The notes: generated by a model not told the origin, from the sequence alone. 7,321 nucleotides of DNA from Desulfamplus sp. (GCA_015232935.1 JADFYT010000107.1:1-7321), one strand, 5' to 3'. Positions 1-6,708 are shown, counted from the first letter of the stretch. Numbers and translations are program-made.

Positions 1-279
1 ATTGATGCTGAACGATGTAAAGGGTGTGGTCTGTGTGTGGACGTATGTCCTAAAAAAGTTCTGGAAATGTCCGACAAGGTGAACTCAAAAGGGTATTTTC
101 CGGCTTTTCAGGCAAGACCGGATGACTGTATTCACTGCACGCTGTGCTGTGTGATGTGCCCTGATGTTGCAATAACAATTATTGAAACAGAGGTTCCCGC
201 GGCTGAAACCTCAGATTCGACTGCAACTGCCAGCCTGAGCGATAAAAAGAAGGTTGAATCAGATATGGAGGTGAAATAA
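1..279 (+). CDS. Ferredoxin-like (delta) subunit of 2-oxoacid:ferredoxin oxidoreductase, 5' end missing
   Basis: This subunit carries electrons from the oxidoreductase to soluble ferredoxin. The frame is open to base 1, so the gene starts outside the window; the GTG at 37 lies inside the first cluster motif and is not the true start. The visible 92 residues hold two complete 4Fe-4S motifs of the CxxCxxCxxxCP type: the first begins CKGCGLC at bases 16-36 and ends with the CP near 46-51, and the second reads CIHCTLCCVMCP. After them comes an acidic, Ser/Thr/Ala-rich tail of about 30 residues with no obvious fold. The stop codon TAA shares its last A with the ATG of the next gene (TAATG), which indicates translational coupling. 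The two-cluster layout is typical of the delta subunit in four-subunit Kor/Vor/Por enzymes. Identification is firm as a ferredoxin subunit; the substrate class comes from the neighbours. Confidence 0.9.
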   Translation: MDAERCKGCGLCVDVCPKKVLEMSDKVNSKGYFPAFQARPDDCIHCTLCCVMCPDVAITIIETEVPAAETSDSTATASLSDKKKVESDMEVK

Positions 280-1346
280 TGGCTAAAGTATTGATGAAAG
301 GAAATGAAGCCATTGGAGAAGCGGCGATAAAGGCTGGTTGTCTTAACTATTTTGCTTATCCCATTACCCCTCAGTCGGAAGTCGCGGAGTATCTTGTAAA
401 GAGGATGCCTGAAGTCAACGGAGTGTTTGTTCAGGGTGAAAGCGAAGTGGCTGTAGGATATATGATCTTTGGTGCTGCAGCCTGCGGGGAACGGGTATTT
501 ACAACATCTTCAAGCCCTGGAGTGAGCCTTATGAGTGAGGCGATAAGCTACATTGCAGGGGCAAGGTGTCCGGCTGTGTTTGTCAATATTGTCAGAGGAG
601 GCCCAGGCCTTGGTGGCATTCTGCCCTCTCAGGGTGATTATTTTCAGGCTACAAAAGGTGGAGGCCATGGGGATTACCGCATGCTTGTCATGGCACCGGA
701 TGGTGTCCAGGAGGCTGTGGAGATGACCATGATGGCATTTGTGCTTGCTGAAAAATATCGCGGGCCTGTCATGATTCTTGGCGACGGGATGATCGGTCAG
801 ATGATGGAGCCTGTCGAGTTTCCTGACAACCTGTATGTTCCTCCTACCAATAAAGACGAGTGGGCAACCAACGGAATGGACAGGCGTGGAAGTACCAGCA
901 AAAATATTGTCAAATCCCTATATCTTGATCCCAAAGTATTGAACCAGCATAATCTGACGCTCAAGGCTCAGTACGAGCGTATGAAAAAAGAGGAGGTCAG
1001 ATTCGAGGCGTACAATACAGATGGGGATTATCAGGCACTGATTGTAAGCTATGGAACCATGAGCCGTGTATGCAAGACAGCCATCGACAACCTCAAAAGT
1101 CAGGGCATTGAAATCGGCATGATCCGCCCCAAGACGCTTTTCCCGTTCCCGGAAAAAGCTATCCATGACGCAGCGACAAAAGAGAGCTGCAAAAAAGTGG
1201 TAAGCATTGAAATGAACATGGGCCAGATGATTGAGGATGTTGAAAGAAGCCTCAAGGGTAAACGGGAAGTTACATGGTTTGGTCAGTGTGGCGGTGACAT
1301 CTACACACCGGAAGAGGTCGCGGAACATGTCATCTCTCTTATATGA
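279..1346 (+). CDS. vorB: 2-oxoacid:ferredoxin oxidoreductase alpha subunit (VorB type)
   Basis: This is the pyrimidine-binding/transketolase-like alpha subunit of an enzyme that oxidatively decarboxylates a 2-oxoacid to acyl-CoA and reduces ferredoxin. The 355 residues show the family signatures in order: YPITPQSE at 27-34, QGESEVA at 52-58 (with the conserved Glu that contacts TPP in this superfamily), TSSSPG at 76-81, RGGPGLGG at 106-113, and DYFQATKGGGHGDY near 120-133. The C-terminal third carries the second transketolase-like domain. The length and these motifs match the short VorB/KorA type without a fused gamma domain. From memory the closest family is VorB (3-methyl-2-oxobutanoate), but members are often annotated as 2-oxoglutarate enzymes, so the substrate is unsettled. 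GGAGGTG at 267-273 sits five bases before the ATG and fixes the start. Confidence 0.92.
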   Translation: MAKVLMKGNEAIGEAAIKAGCLNYFAYPITPQSEVAEYLVKRMPEVNGVFVQGESEVAVGYMIFGAAACGERVFTTSSSPGVSLMSEAISYIAGARCPAVFVNIVRGGPGLGGILPSQGDYFQATKGGGHGDYRMLVMAPDGVQEAVEMTMMAFVLAEKYRGPVMILGDGMIGQMMEPVEFPDNLYVPPTNKDEWATNGMDRRGSTSKNIVKSLYLDPKVLNQHNLTLKAQYERMKKEEVRFEAYNTDGDYQALIVSYGTMSRVCKTAIDNLKSQGIEIGMIRPKTLFPFPEKAIHDAATKESCKKVVSIEMNMGQMIEDVERSLKGKREVTWFGQCGGDIYTPEEVAEHVISLI

Positions 1347-1374
1347 CAGAAGACAGCCTTAAAATATAACAATT

Positions 1375-2163
1375 ATGGCAGACTCAAAAACAACGCTGAG
1401 TCTGCTATGGAGATTACAAAACAATATGGGAAAAACATTTTCAAGACCAGAAGCCCTTTCCGACAACCATACACATTACTGTCCTGGATGCACACATGGT
1501 ATTGCACATCGCCTGGTCGCAGAGGTCATTGATGAGCTTGGCGTCAGGGGCAGAACCGTTGGAATTGCTCCGGTGGGATGTGCGGTCATGGCATACAACT
1601 ATTTTAGTTGCGACTTTCAGGAAGCGGCTCACGGACGTGCTCCTGCCATGGCAACCGGCATGAAGAGGGTCAGGCCGGATCTTATGGTATTTACCTATCA
1701 AGGAGACGGAGACCTTGCAAGCATAGGAATGGGAGAAATTATCCATGCTGCCAATAGAGGAGAAAAATTCACCACAATATTTATAAATAATGCTATTTAC
1801 GGCATGACCGGAGGCCAGATGGCTCCTACCACCATGCCGGGACAGCGGGCAACTACAGCCCCTGTCGGCAGGAATGTTGAAGAGACCGGTATGCCTATAA
1901 GGATGTGCGAGCTATTATCGAGCCTTGCCACTCCGGCATATATAGCACGCCAGGCACTTCTTAGACCCAAGTATGTGAACAAGGCGAAAAAGGCGATTCT
2001 TCAGGCATTTCAATATCAGATGGAACATAAATGCTTCAGCTTTGTTGAACTTATCAACACTTGTCCCACAAACTGGGGAATGACGCCTCTTAACGCCTTG
2101 AAATGGGCAGAAGATACACTGATTCCATATTACCCTCTGGGTGAATTCAAAAGACCTGAATGA
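1375..2163 (+). CDS. 2-oxoacid:ferredoxin oxidoreductase beta subunit (TPP-binding)
   Basis: This is the catalytic TPP-binding subunit that partners the preceding alpha subunit. The 262 residues contain HYCPGC at 34-39, the TPP/Mg signature beginning GDGD at 110-113 with the paired Asn at 138-139, YGMTGGQ at 142-148, and a late Cys motif CPTNWGM at 230-236. All are normal for the Kor/Vor beta family, and nothing essential looks missing. The start is uncertain. The ATG at 1375 lies 28 bases after the alpha stop but has no recognisable Shine-Dalgarno. The in-frame ATG at 1426 (giving MGKTFSRPEAL) begins where family members as I remember them usually begin, and has GGAG at 1409-1412, although 13 bases away. 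The longer form is listed; the first 17 residues may not be translated. It belongs to the same operon as its neighbours. Confidence 0.92.
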   Translation: MADSKTTLSLLWRLQNNMGKTFSRPEALSDNHTHYCPGCTHGIAHRLVAEVIDELGVRGRTVGIAPVGCAVMAYNYFSCDFQEAAHGRAPAMATGMKRVRPDLMVFTYQGDGDLASIGMGEIIHAANRGEKFTTIFINNAIYGMTGGQMAPTTMPGQRATTAPVGRNVEETGMPIRMCELLSSLATPAYIARQALLRPKYVNKAKKAILQAFQYQMEHKCFSFVELINTCPTNWGMTPLNALKWAEDTLIPYYPLGEFKRPE

Positions 2164-2198
2164 TATTTAACATAATCAGCCACTTACATATTCTTGCG

Positions 2199-2225
2199 GC
2201 CTCTGTTCTGCAAAGCAGAGGAGGC
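2199..2225 (+). other. Small hairpin between beta and gamma subunit genes
   Basis: The 111-base gap between the beta and gamma genes contains CCTCTG (2200-2205) and its exact complement CAGAGG (2216-2221). An alternative nested stem is CTGC/GCAG around an AAA loop. No T-tract follows, so it does not look like an intrinsic terminator. It could be an mRNA processing or stability element that tunes subunit ratio, or it could be chance. Confidence 0.3.
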
Positions 2226-2274
2226 TTGTATATTCTCGAATATTTTGTACAGGATGATATACTAAGGAGTAGAT

Positions 2275-2814
2275 ATGCAAAAAGAGGTAATGTTCGCAGG
2301 GTTTGGAGGTCAGGGAATTTTGCTGAGTGCCAAGCTGCTGGCCTACGCGGCCATGAAACAGGGGGCACAGGTGATGTGGATTCCATCATATGGCCCTGAA
2401 ATGAGAGGCGGAACAGCTTACTGCACTGTTGTGACAAGCGATCGTCTCATAGGATCCCCGATTATCAAAAATCCTTCCCATCTTGTGGCAATGAACCGTC
2501 CATCGCTTGAAAAGTTTGCACCGGTTGTAAAAAAGGGCGGGATTGTTCTTATCAACAGCTCGCTTATTCCAATAAGAAGCGGCAGAGACGATATAGAGGA
2601 GCTGATTGTTCCTGCAAATCAGGCAGCGGTGGATCTTGGCAGCGTAAAGTGTGCCAATATTATTGCCGTAAGTGCTTTTGCAGCCAGGAGCGGCATGGTG
2701 GATATTGAAATTTTGAGAAAGTGTGTTCAAGAGGAGTTTGCATCAAAGCCAAAGTTGATACCAATTAACATGAAGGCTTTTGATGAGGGGCTCAAAATTG
2801 CAGCGGCATCCTGA
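2275..2814 (+). CDS. 2-oxoacid:ferredoxin oxidoreductase gamma subunit
   Basis: This 179-residue protein is the gamma subunit, the domain linked to CoA binding in 2-oxoacid:ferredoxin oxidoreductases. It begins with the family's glycine loop GFGGQG at residues 9-14, followed by SYGPEMRGG at 37-45, which is highly typical of the family. The length is normal for a stand-alone gamma subunit. AAGGAG at 2264-2269 lies five bases before the ATG and sets the start clearly. It completes the set with the ferredoxin, alpha and beta genes just upstream, so all four subunits come from one transcription direction. The gap before it is larger than between the other subunits and holds a small hairpin, but no terminator or convincing promoter was seen there. 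Confidence 0.92.
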   Translation: MQKEVMFAGFGGQGILLSAKLLAYAAMKQGAQVMWIPSYGPEMRGGTAYCTVVTSDRLIGSPIIKNPSHLVAMNRPSLEKFAPVVKKGGIVLINSSLIPIRSGRDDIEELIVPANQAAVDLGSVKCANIIAVSAFAARSGMVDIEILRKCVQEEFASKPKLIPINMKAFDEGLKIAAAS

Positions 2815-2909
2815 TCAAGGTGAGACTTGAAATCCATAACCATAATCCGGTTTTGCAGGAAGTCTAATAAAGATAAGTACAAAAATAATGCAAAGGGGGG
2901 GAAGAAGAT

Positions 2910-3395
2910 ATGATCAGAACAGAAATTTCTCTTTTTTTGAAAAATGTGCCAGGAGAACTTGCTACGCTCGCCGAGTTGATGGGAGCGTCAGGAATCAATA
3001 TTGATGCCATTACAATTCAGGACGCATCAAGCTATGTTCAGAATCTGTTTGAAGCCAGGGGAAAATCCCTGAAAAGAATCGCGTCTTCGGCAAGTTACAG
3101 CTCCATAAGAAGAGACTCTGCTGAATTTGCCCTTATCAGGATGCTTGTTGATAAAACAGATGAGGCTGAAGTTCTTCTTAAAGAAAAGAATTACCTTTTT
3201 GATACCAAGGAGCTGATCGCCATCGAGCTTGATAACACTCCGGGAAGTCTCTCTGAAGTTACCAGGAAGTTTGGCAAGGAGGGTATTAACATCAACTATG
3301 TTTATGGATCAGTCTCACCATCAGGTGGCAAATGCCTCTTTGTTTTCTGCCCCGAAGATATTGAGCTTGCATCAAGAATCTTTTTGAAGGAGTAG
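2910..3395 (+). CDS. Tandem ACT-domain protein
   Basis: The 161 residues form two ACT domains, small folds that bind amino acids or related ligands and usually regulate metabolism. The first covers about 3-97: a beta strand, the loop NVPGEL (12-17), a helix, then INIDAITI. The second covers about 101-158: IAIELDNTPGSL, a helix, then GININYVYGS. Each has the Pro-Gly turn before helix 1 that lies at the ligand interface in this fold. The first domain is stretched by a Ser- and Arg-rich insert at roughly 40-70, which I do not remember from the compact double-ACT proteins. There is no catalytic domain. Double-ACT proteins are known beside indolepyruvate ferredoxin oxidoreductase and phenylacetate-CoA ligase genes; here the partner is a Vor/Kor-type enzyme. 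A regulatory or ligand-sensing role is inferred. A purine-rich stretch with seven G (2895-2901) precedes the ATG. Confidence 0.85.
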   Translation: MIRTEISLFLKNVPGELATLAELMGASGINIDAITIQDASSYVQNLFEARGKSLKRIASSASYSSIRRDSAEFALIRMLVDKTDEAEVLLKEKNYLFDTKELIAIELDNTPGSLSEVTRKFGKEGININYVYGSVSPSGGKCLFVFCPEDIELASRIFLKE

Positions 3396-3424
3396 GTTGT
3401 TGATTGAATGAGTAGGTTTTTGAT
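3391..3424 (+). repeat. Short direct repeat across the ACT gene stop codon
   Basis: AGTAGGTTGTTGAT at 3391-3404 and AGTAGGTTTTTGAT at 3411-3424 match at 13 of 14 positions, 20 bases apart. The first copy includes the TAG stop of the ACT gene. It looks like a small local duplication. No function is evident. Confidence 0.6.
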
Positions 3425-3425
3425 C

Positions 3426-3465
3426 GTCAGCTACCCATTGTTAAAGTGGGTAGCTGGCAACCTTT
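3426..3465 (+). terminator. Candidate intrinsic terminator or processing hairpin
   Basis: CAGCTACCCA (3428-3437) is followed after nine bases by its exact complement TGGGTAGCTG (3447-3456). The helix can extend inward by a G-T and an A-T pair and outward to G3426-C3458 with one wobble, giving up to 14 pairs around a five-base loop. Downstream comes GCAACCTTTTAG, so the T run has only four bases and is offset. Partial termination, or a stem that protects the upstream oxidoreductase/ACT message, are both possible. It reads on the + strand; the other strand has no T run after the stem. Confidence 0.5.
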
Positions 3466-3495
3466 TAGTACATATCGGAGGAGCTGTATAGCAGT

Positions 3496-3720
3496 ATGGG
3501 TAACTGCAAAAACCACCCTGACAGAGAGACAAGCTATCAGTGCATGAAGCATGATTATTACCAGTGCCAGGAGTGCCTTGAGTGCAAGGATCCTGATATT
3601 TACTGCAAATTCAGATCTGCCTGTGCCATCCATTTTATATCAAAAAAGGGGTTTGAGTCGTCAAAAGAGAGAGAATCAGAAAAAGGCAAAATCTTGGAAA
3701 AACAAGAGATACATCATTGA
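3496..3720 (+). CDS. Small B-box-like zinc-binding protein, function unknown
   Basis: The 74-residue product is dominated by Cys and His in its first 46 residues: C4, H7, C16, H19, C24, C27, C30, C37, C43 and H46. The spacing C-x2-H-x8-C-x2-H-x4-C-x2-C followed by later Cys/His resembles a B-box zinc finger, best known from eukaryotic TRIM proteins but also found in some bacterial proteins. I infer that it binds zinc, probably two ions. The motif CKFRSAC at 37-43 is distinctive, and I associate it, without certainty, with small proteins of sulfate-reducing bacteria. The last 25 residues are charged and probably disordered. There is no signal peptide or membrane segment. GGAGGAG at 3477-3483 is 12 bases before the ATG, longer than ideal. 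It ends 43 bases from the convergent synthetase gene. Function unknown. Confidence 0.75.
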   Translation: MGNCKNHPDRETSYQCMKHDYYQCQECLECKDPDIYCKFRSACAIHFISKKGFESSKERESEKGKILEKQEIHH

Positions 3721-3735
3721 GAATCATATGGGTCT

Positions 3736-3754
3736 GTTTCAACTCAGATGAAAC
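3736..3754. terminator. Weak hairpin between convergent genes
   Basis: GTTTCA (3736-3741) and TGAAAC (3749-3754) form a perfect six-pair stem with a seven-base loop in the 43-base gap between the convergent B-box gene and the acyl-CoA synthetase gene. Its position would suit a shared bidirectional terminator, but neither strand has a T-tract after it, so the call is tentative. Confidence 0.25.
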
Positions 3755-3763
3755 GCATCCAAA

Positions 3764-6301
3764 TCATATCCCGTGCCCACCGCGTATTGCGTCAGCGGCA
3801 AGTCTTCCCTGGACATACAGGGATATTGCCGCAATTGCCCTGTCACAGACCGTAAAGACCGGAATCCCGTTATCCATAAGGGCATCTCTTAGCGGGTCGT
3901 AGAGCCTGCCTCCATCTACAACAGTGACAACAGGGGTATCGCTTATGGCAACAAGATTGATGATCCTGTTCAGGATACTCTCTTTGGCATACATGTCATA
4001 TCCTGGAAGTTCTCTGTCATCAAGAGTCTTCATTGCAGGAGACAGGGGATCAAGGCTCAGGACAATTGCATCAACATTGATATCTTCTGCAAGTGCTGCC
4101 GTGATTTGGGCATGAGTTTCATCATCAGCCGCAGGATTTATATCAAGAGGATTTGCAAGCGTGACAAAGAGATCCAGCTTTTTAGCTTCAAGTATTTTCC
4201 GGATTCTGTTTCTGGTTTTATCCTCAAAACGGGCAAGCTCCATAATAAAATCATCGGAATGTATGGAGTCTGCCATGCCCACAGCTTCAAACCCCGCACC
4301 GCTCACCGCGGCCAGGCGATTGCCCCTTATCTTTTTGCGACTCAAGTTTTCAGCAAGAAAAAACAGTTCCTGAAACTCTGTAAAATTTCTTGCCACAATT
4401 GCCCCTGCCTGACGCACACAGTTTTCACACACCATGTAATCCCCGGCAAGAGAAGCCGTATGGCCGCTTGTAGCGGCTTTGCCCTCAGGTGTCCTTCCCG
4501 CCTTGTAGAAAATCACCTCTTTGCCTGACAGCACGGCCTGATGGATTCCTTTGCACAGATCAAGTCCGTCAAGATCGTTAAATCCTTCGGCATAGATGGC
4601 AATTACATCCACCTTGTCTGAATCCTTGAAATAGCCAACCATATCTCCAAGAGTAAGATCAGTCTGATTGCCCATGGAGATCATGTAGGCCGGTCGAAGC
4701 TGTGGAAACTGGTGAGTACGATGAAGCATGAACGCACCGCTCTGGCTGATAAGGGCTGCTCTGTGGAAACGGGAAGTTCTCTCCTTGGGCAGCTTCTCTT
4801 CAGGAATGAACCATGTGTCATACATACCCGGCCCTGAAATGACCCCCATGCAGTTGGCACCAAGGAAAACCGGACCTCCACTATCCGGAGCAGAAGCAGA
4901 GCCGGTGCTGCCGGCAGGGCTGATGTTGCTGGCAGGGCTGGAACTGTTAGCGAGGCTGGAACTGTTAGCGGGGCTGGAACTGTTAGCGGCACTTGTGTTG
5001 TTCTCTGTATTCTTGATCCTTGTTGAATGGCCAAGAGATATCTTTTCGACCACCTGACGGGCACGCTCCTTGCTCTCTTCGGTTTCACCCATGCCGCCTG
5101 GAATCAGCATTACGCTTTGAGCCGCGTCAAGATCAATCACCTGCTCAACAATATCAGGCACATAGGCCGCACCTACAGCAACGATGAAAAGATCGAGCTT
5201 GCAAGGCAGGGATTCAAGATCAGGAGTTGAGTTAATCCCTGGCGTCACCTCGTTGCCTATTACAATCACCTTGCCAGGATCAAAACCTGCGGCAAGAATG
5301 TTATCCAGAATGATTCTGCCAAAATTTCTCCTGGTTGAAGATACTCCTATGATACCAATAGTTTCTGGATGGAGCAGTCTGTCAATCTTGTGAACAGGAC
5401 GGCTCTTTTTTTTATGGGAAGGCAAAGAGAATCGACACATGCCATCTAACGGCACCATAAGATAATCGGTAAATGCAAACGGGTTTATCTCAAGCTCCTC
5501 TATCACAAAAGGGGCATCAGGAGAGACCGGAGAGTAGAAATTGGCAAGAGCTATAAAAGAGTCAAAACACTCAATAAGCTGTTCATCAGTTACGATCCGC
5601 CTCTGCCCACGGGTGAGACCCGCAAGTTTGAGGTAAGAGATGGTTTTCCTGAAAATCTGGAAAAACGAATGGCCATCATTCATCTGTGTGGAGCCCGCTA
5701 CAATTGCCTGACCTTTTCTGAAACGGTGGGCATACAGCTCGGTATCTGTTCCCCCAAGCCCTGCACTGATAACAGTTCCAAACTCACGGGTTCTACGAAG
5801 ACCCACAATAAGCTCATTGCCAAAAGCAGATGAGTCAGGAGGCATAAACTGCACCTGGAGCACCCCCTTTAAATCGCGGCTTATGGCAGCGACAAGTGCC
5901 TCTCCTGTAAGATCTCTGTACTCAGGGGGCGATGATTCCCTGTTTTTCTCGCTTTTTTCAATCCATGCCGCATAGTTTTCAGGGACTTCGTAAAGCATCC
6001 TGCGGACAGCGGAGCGAATCCTGCCGCTCTCTTTTTCTACAATCCGTACTCCTCCAACTTCGGTTTTGTGAATGATGGTTGGAGATACAATCTTGAGAAC
6101 AGCCTTCTGGCCTGGAATGGAGTTGAGCACATCATCTGAAGCTCTTGCCCCACGCTCAATAAGGTTGCATCCTGGAGGGGTTTCTGCTCCTGAATGCTTC
6201 AAAAGGGTATAAACCTCATATTCATAGAGAAAATTTCTGCCGCTGTCATGGGCAGAGGCGAACAATGCGGTTATTCCTTTGAAATCAATAGAGAATTTCA
6301 T
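3764..6301 (-). CDS. NDP-forming acetyl/acyl-CoA synthetase, fused, ATP-grasp domain first
   Basis: The enzyme converts acyl-CoA, ADP (or GDP) and phosphate to the free acid, CoA and ATP, or runs in reverse. Of 845 residues, about 1-290 form the ATP-grasp beta part, with the family's His at 78 (IIHKTEVGG) and EELEINPF at 268-275 for metal/nucleotide binding. A linker leads to the CoA-binding Rossmann domain (IGIIGVSST at 315-323, GANCMGV at 481-487). The ligase part follows, with SQSGAF at 519-524, the phospho-accepting His614 in SGHTASLAG, and a NPLDI motif near 717. Key residues look intact. A low-complexity Ser/Asn/Ala/Pro insert at about 430-475 enlarges the protein beyond the roughly 700 residues usual for fused members. 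The ATG at 6301 is preceded by AAGGGG nine bases upstream; the TTG nine bases further out abuts that site and is unlikely to be the start. Acetyl, propionyl and branched acyl groups are all possible substrates. Confidence 0.9.
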   Translation of the reverse strand: MKFSIDFKGITALFASAHDSGRNFLYEYEVYTLLKHSGAETPPGCNLIERGARASDDVLNSIPGQKAVLKIVSPTIIHKTEVGGVRIVEKESGRIRSAVRRMLYEVPENYAAWIEKSEKNRESSPPEYRDLTGEALVAAISRDLKGVLQVQFMPPDSSAFGNELIVGLRRTREFGTVISAGLGGTDTELYAHRFRKGQAIVAGSTQMNDGHSFFQIFRKTISYLKLAGLTRGQRRIVTDEQLIECFDSFIALANFYSPVSPDAPFVIEELEINPFAFTDYLMVPLDGMCRFSLPSHKKKSRPVHKIDRLLHPETIGIIGVSSTRRNFGRIILDNILAAGFDPGKVIVIGNEVTPGINSTPDLESLPCKLDLFIVAVGAAYVPDIVEQVIDLDAAQSVMLIPGGMGETEESKERARQVVEKISLGHSTRIKNTENNTSAANSSSPANSSSLANSSSPASNISPAGSTGSASAPDSGGPVFLGANCMGVISGPGMYDTWFIPEEKLPKERTSRFHRAALISQSGAFMLHRTHQFPQLRPAYMISMGNQTDLTLGDMVGYFKDSDKVDVIAIYAEGFNDLDGLDLCKGIHQAVLSGKEVIFYKAGRTPEGKAATSGHTASLAGDYMVCENCVRQAGAIVARNFTEFQELFFLAENLSRKKIRGNRLAAVSGAGFEAVGMADSIHSDDFIMELARFEDKTRNRIRKILEAKKLDLFVTLANPLDINPAADDETHAQITAALAEDINVDAIVLSLDPLSPAMKTLDDRELPGYDMYAKESILNRIINLVAISDTPVVTVVDGGRLYDPLRDALMDNGIPVFTVCDRAIAAISLYVQGRLAADAIRGGHGI
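4934..4989 (-). repeat. 18-bp tandem repeat encoding ANSSSP/ANSSSL units
   Basis: Three 18-bp units lie at 4936-4953, 4954-4971 and 4972-4989. The first two differ only in their last base and the last two are identical. Degenerate copies flank them on both sides. Because 18 is a multiple of three, copy-number change keeps the reading frame and adds or removes six residues in the Rossmann-domain insert of the acyl-CoA synthetase. The units encode ANSSSP, ANSSSL and ANSSSP. Confidence 0.9.
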
Positions 6302-6350
6302 GCAATACAACCCCTTGTTTTGAGTTTTATGAGATGTAACACTTTAACAT

Positions 6351-6365
6351 TACAGTCAAACTGTA
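6351..6365. promoter_or_regulatory. Inverted repeat in the divergent promoter region
   Basis: TACAGT (6351-6356), CAA, ACTGTA (6360-6365) is a perfect six-base dyad in the 156-base gap between the divergent synthetase and membrane-protein genes. It overlaps TTGACT read on the - strand (6359-6354), which could be a -35 box for the synthetase gene, although no good -10 follows at the right distance (best is TACATC after 15 bases). An operator role is inference. Confidence 0.35.
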
Positions 6366-6367
6366 TT

Positions 6368-6395
6368 TTGATGGTAAAAAAGATTGATTTATACT
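6368..6395 (+). promoter_or_regulatory. Candidate sigma70-type promoter for the small membrane protein
   Basis: TTGATG (6368-6373, four of six consensus matches) is separated by 16 bases from TATACT (6390-6395, five of six). The surroundings are strongly AT-rich. It lies about 60 bases before the membrane-protein ATG, leaving a short leader with AGGA at 6445-6448. Confidence 0.4.
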
Positions 6396-6457
6396 ATATC
6401 ATAATAGATATTTTGAAAATAATCTCTGTGGAATATTAAGAAAAAGGATAAGTTTGG

Positions 6458-6685
6458 ATGAAAAATGAAATTGAAGGCAATTTTGGAAAATTTGGAAAGG
6501 ATTTTCGCGTTGGATGTATAGCTATAACGTTTATATTGCTGCTGCTTTTTATTGGCATCCCGCTTGCGATATTTGCGTTTAAAATATCAATTGCTATTGC
6601 CATTCCTGTTATAACGCTCGTAGCAGTAGTCATAGGAGTTGCCTTTTTTGGAAAAATAATACTCTTTCTAAAAGACAGATGGTAA
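6458..6685 (+). CDS. Small two-helix membrane protein, function unknown
   Basis: The 75 residues begin with a short charged head (MKNEIEGNFGKFGKDFR) and then hold two strongly hydrophobic stretches, about 18-41 and 43-66. One Lys separates them, so the turn between helices is very short. The end is KIILFLKDRW. By the positive-inside tendency, both termini would face the cytoplasm. I recognise no family. The start has AGGA at 6445-6448, nine bases before the ATG, and a candidate promoter further upstream. It is transcribed away from the acyl-CoA synthetase gene. A repeat-derived hairpin lies 24 bases past its stop. Toxin-like peptides and small membrane-anchored regulators can look like this, but nothing in the sequence supports a specific role. 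Confidence 0.6.
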   Translation: MKNEIEGNFGKFGKDFRVGCIAITFILLLLFIGIPLAIFAFKISIAIAIPVITLVAVVIGVAFFGKIILFLKDRW

Positions 6686-6708
6686 ACGGTTAATCTTTTT
6701 AGCCTTAC

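Noticed and set aside
37..39. GTG as start of the ferredoxin subunit
   Set aside because: It falls between the third and fourth Cys of the first 4Fe-4S motif, so translation must begin upstream of the window.
918..1328. 136-codon - strand ORF opposite the alpha subunit
   Set aside because: It is antisense to a strongly conserved subunit gene and is not supported by any domain.
2160..2399. 79-codon + strand ORF across the beta-gamma gap
   Set aside because: Most of it overlaps the gamma gene in another frame, and it has no ribosome site or recognisable features.
2815..2909. Promoter between the gamma subunit and the ACT gene
   Set aside because: No pair of -35 and -10 elements with acceptable match and spacing was found; the ACT gene may share the operon transcript.
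4106..4528. 140-codon + strand ORF inside the acyl-CoA synthetase gene
   Set aside because: It is antisense to a fully conserved enzyme whose motifs continue across the stretch, and it has no recognisable domain.
4681..5088. 135-codon - strand ORF rich in repeated LTVPA-like units
   Set aside because: This is the 18-bp repeat read in another frame of the same strand; the real frame carries the enzyme motifs on both sides.
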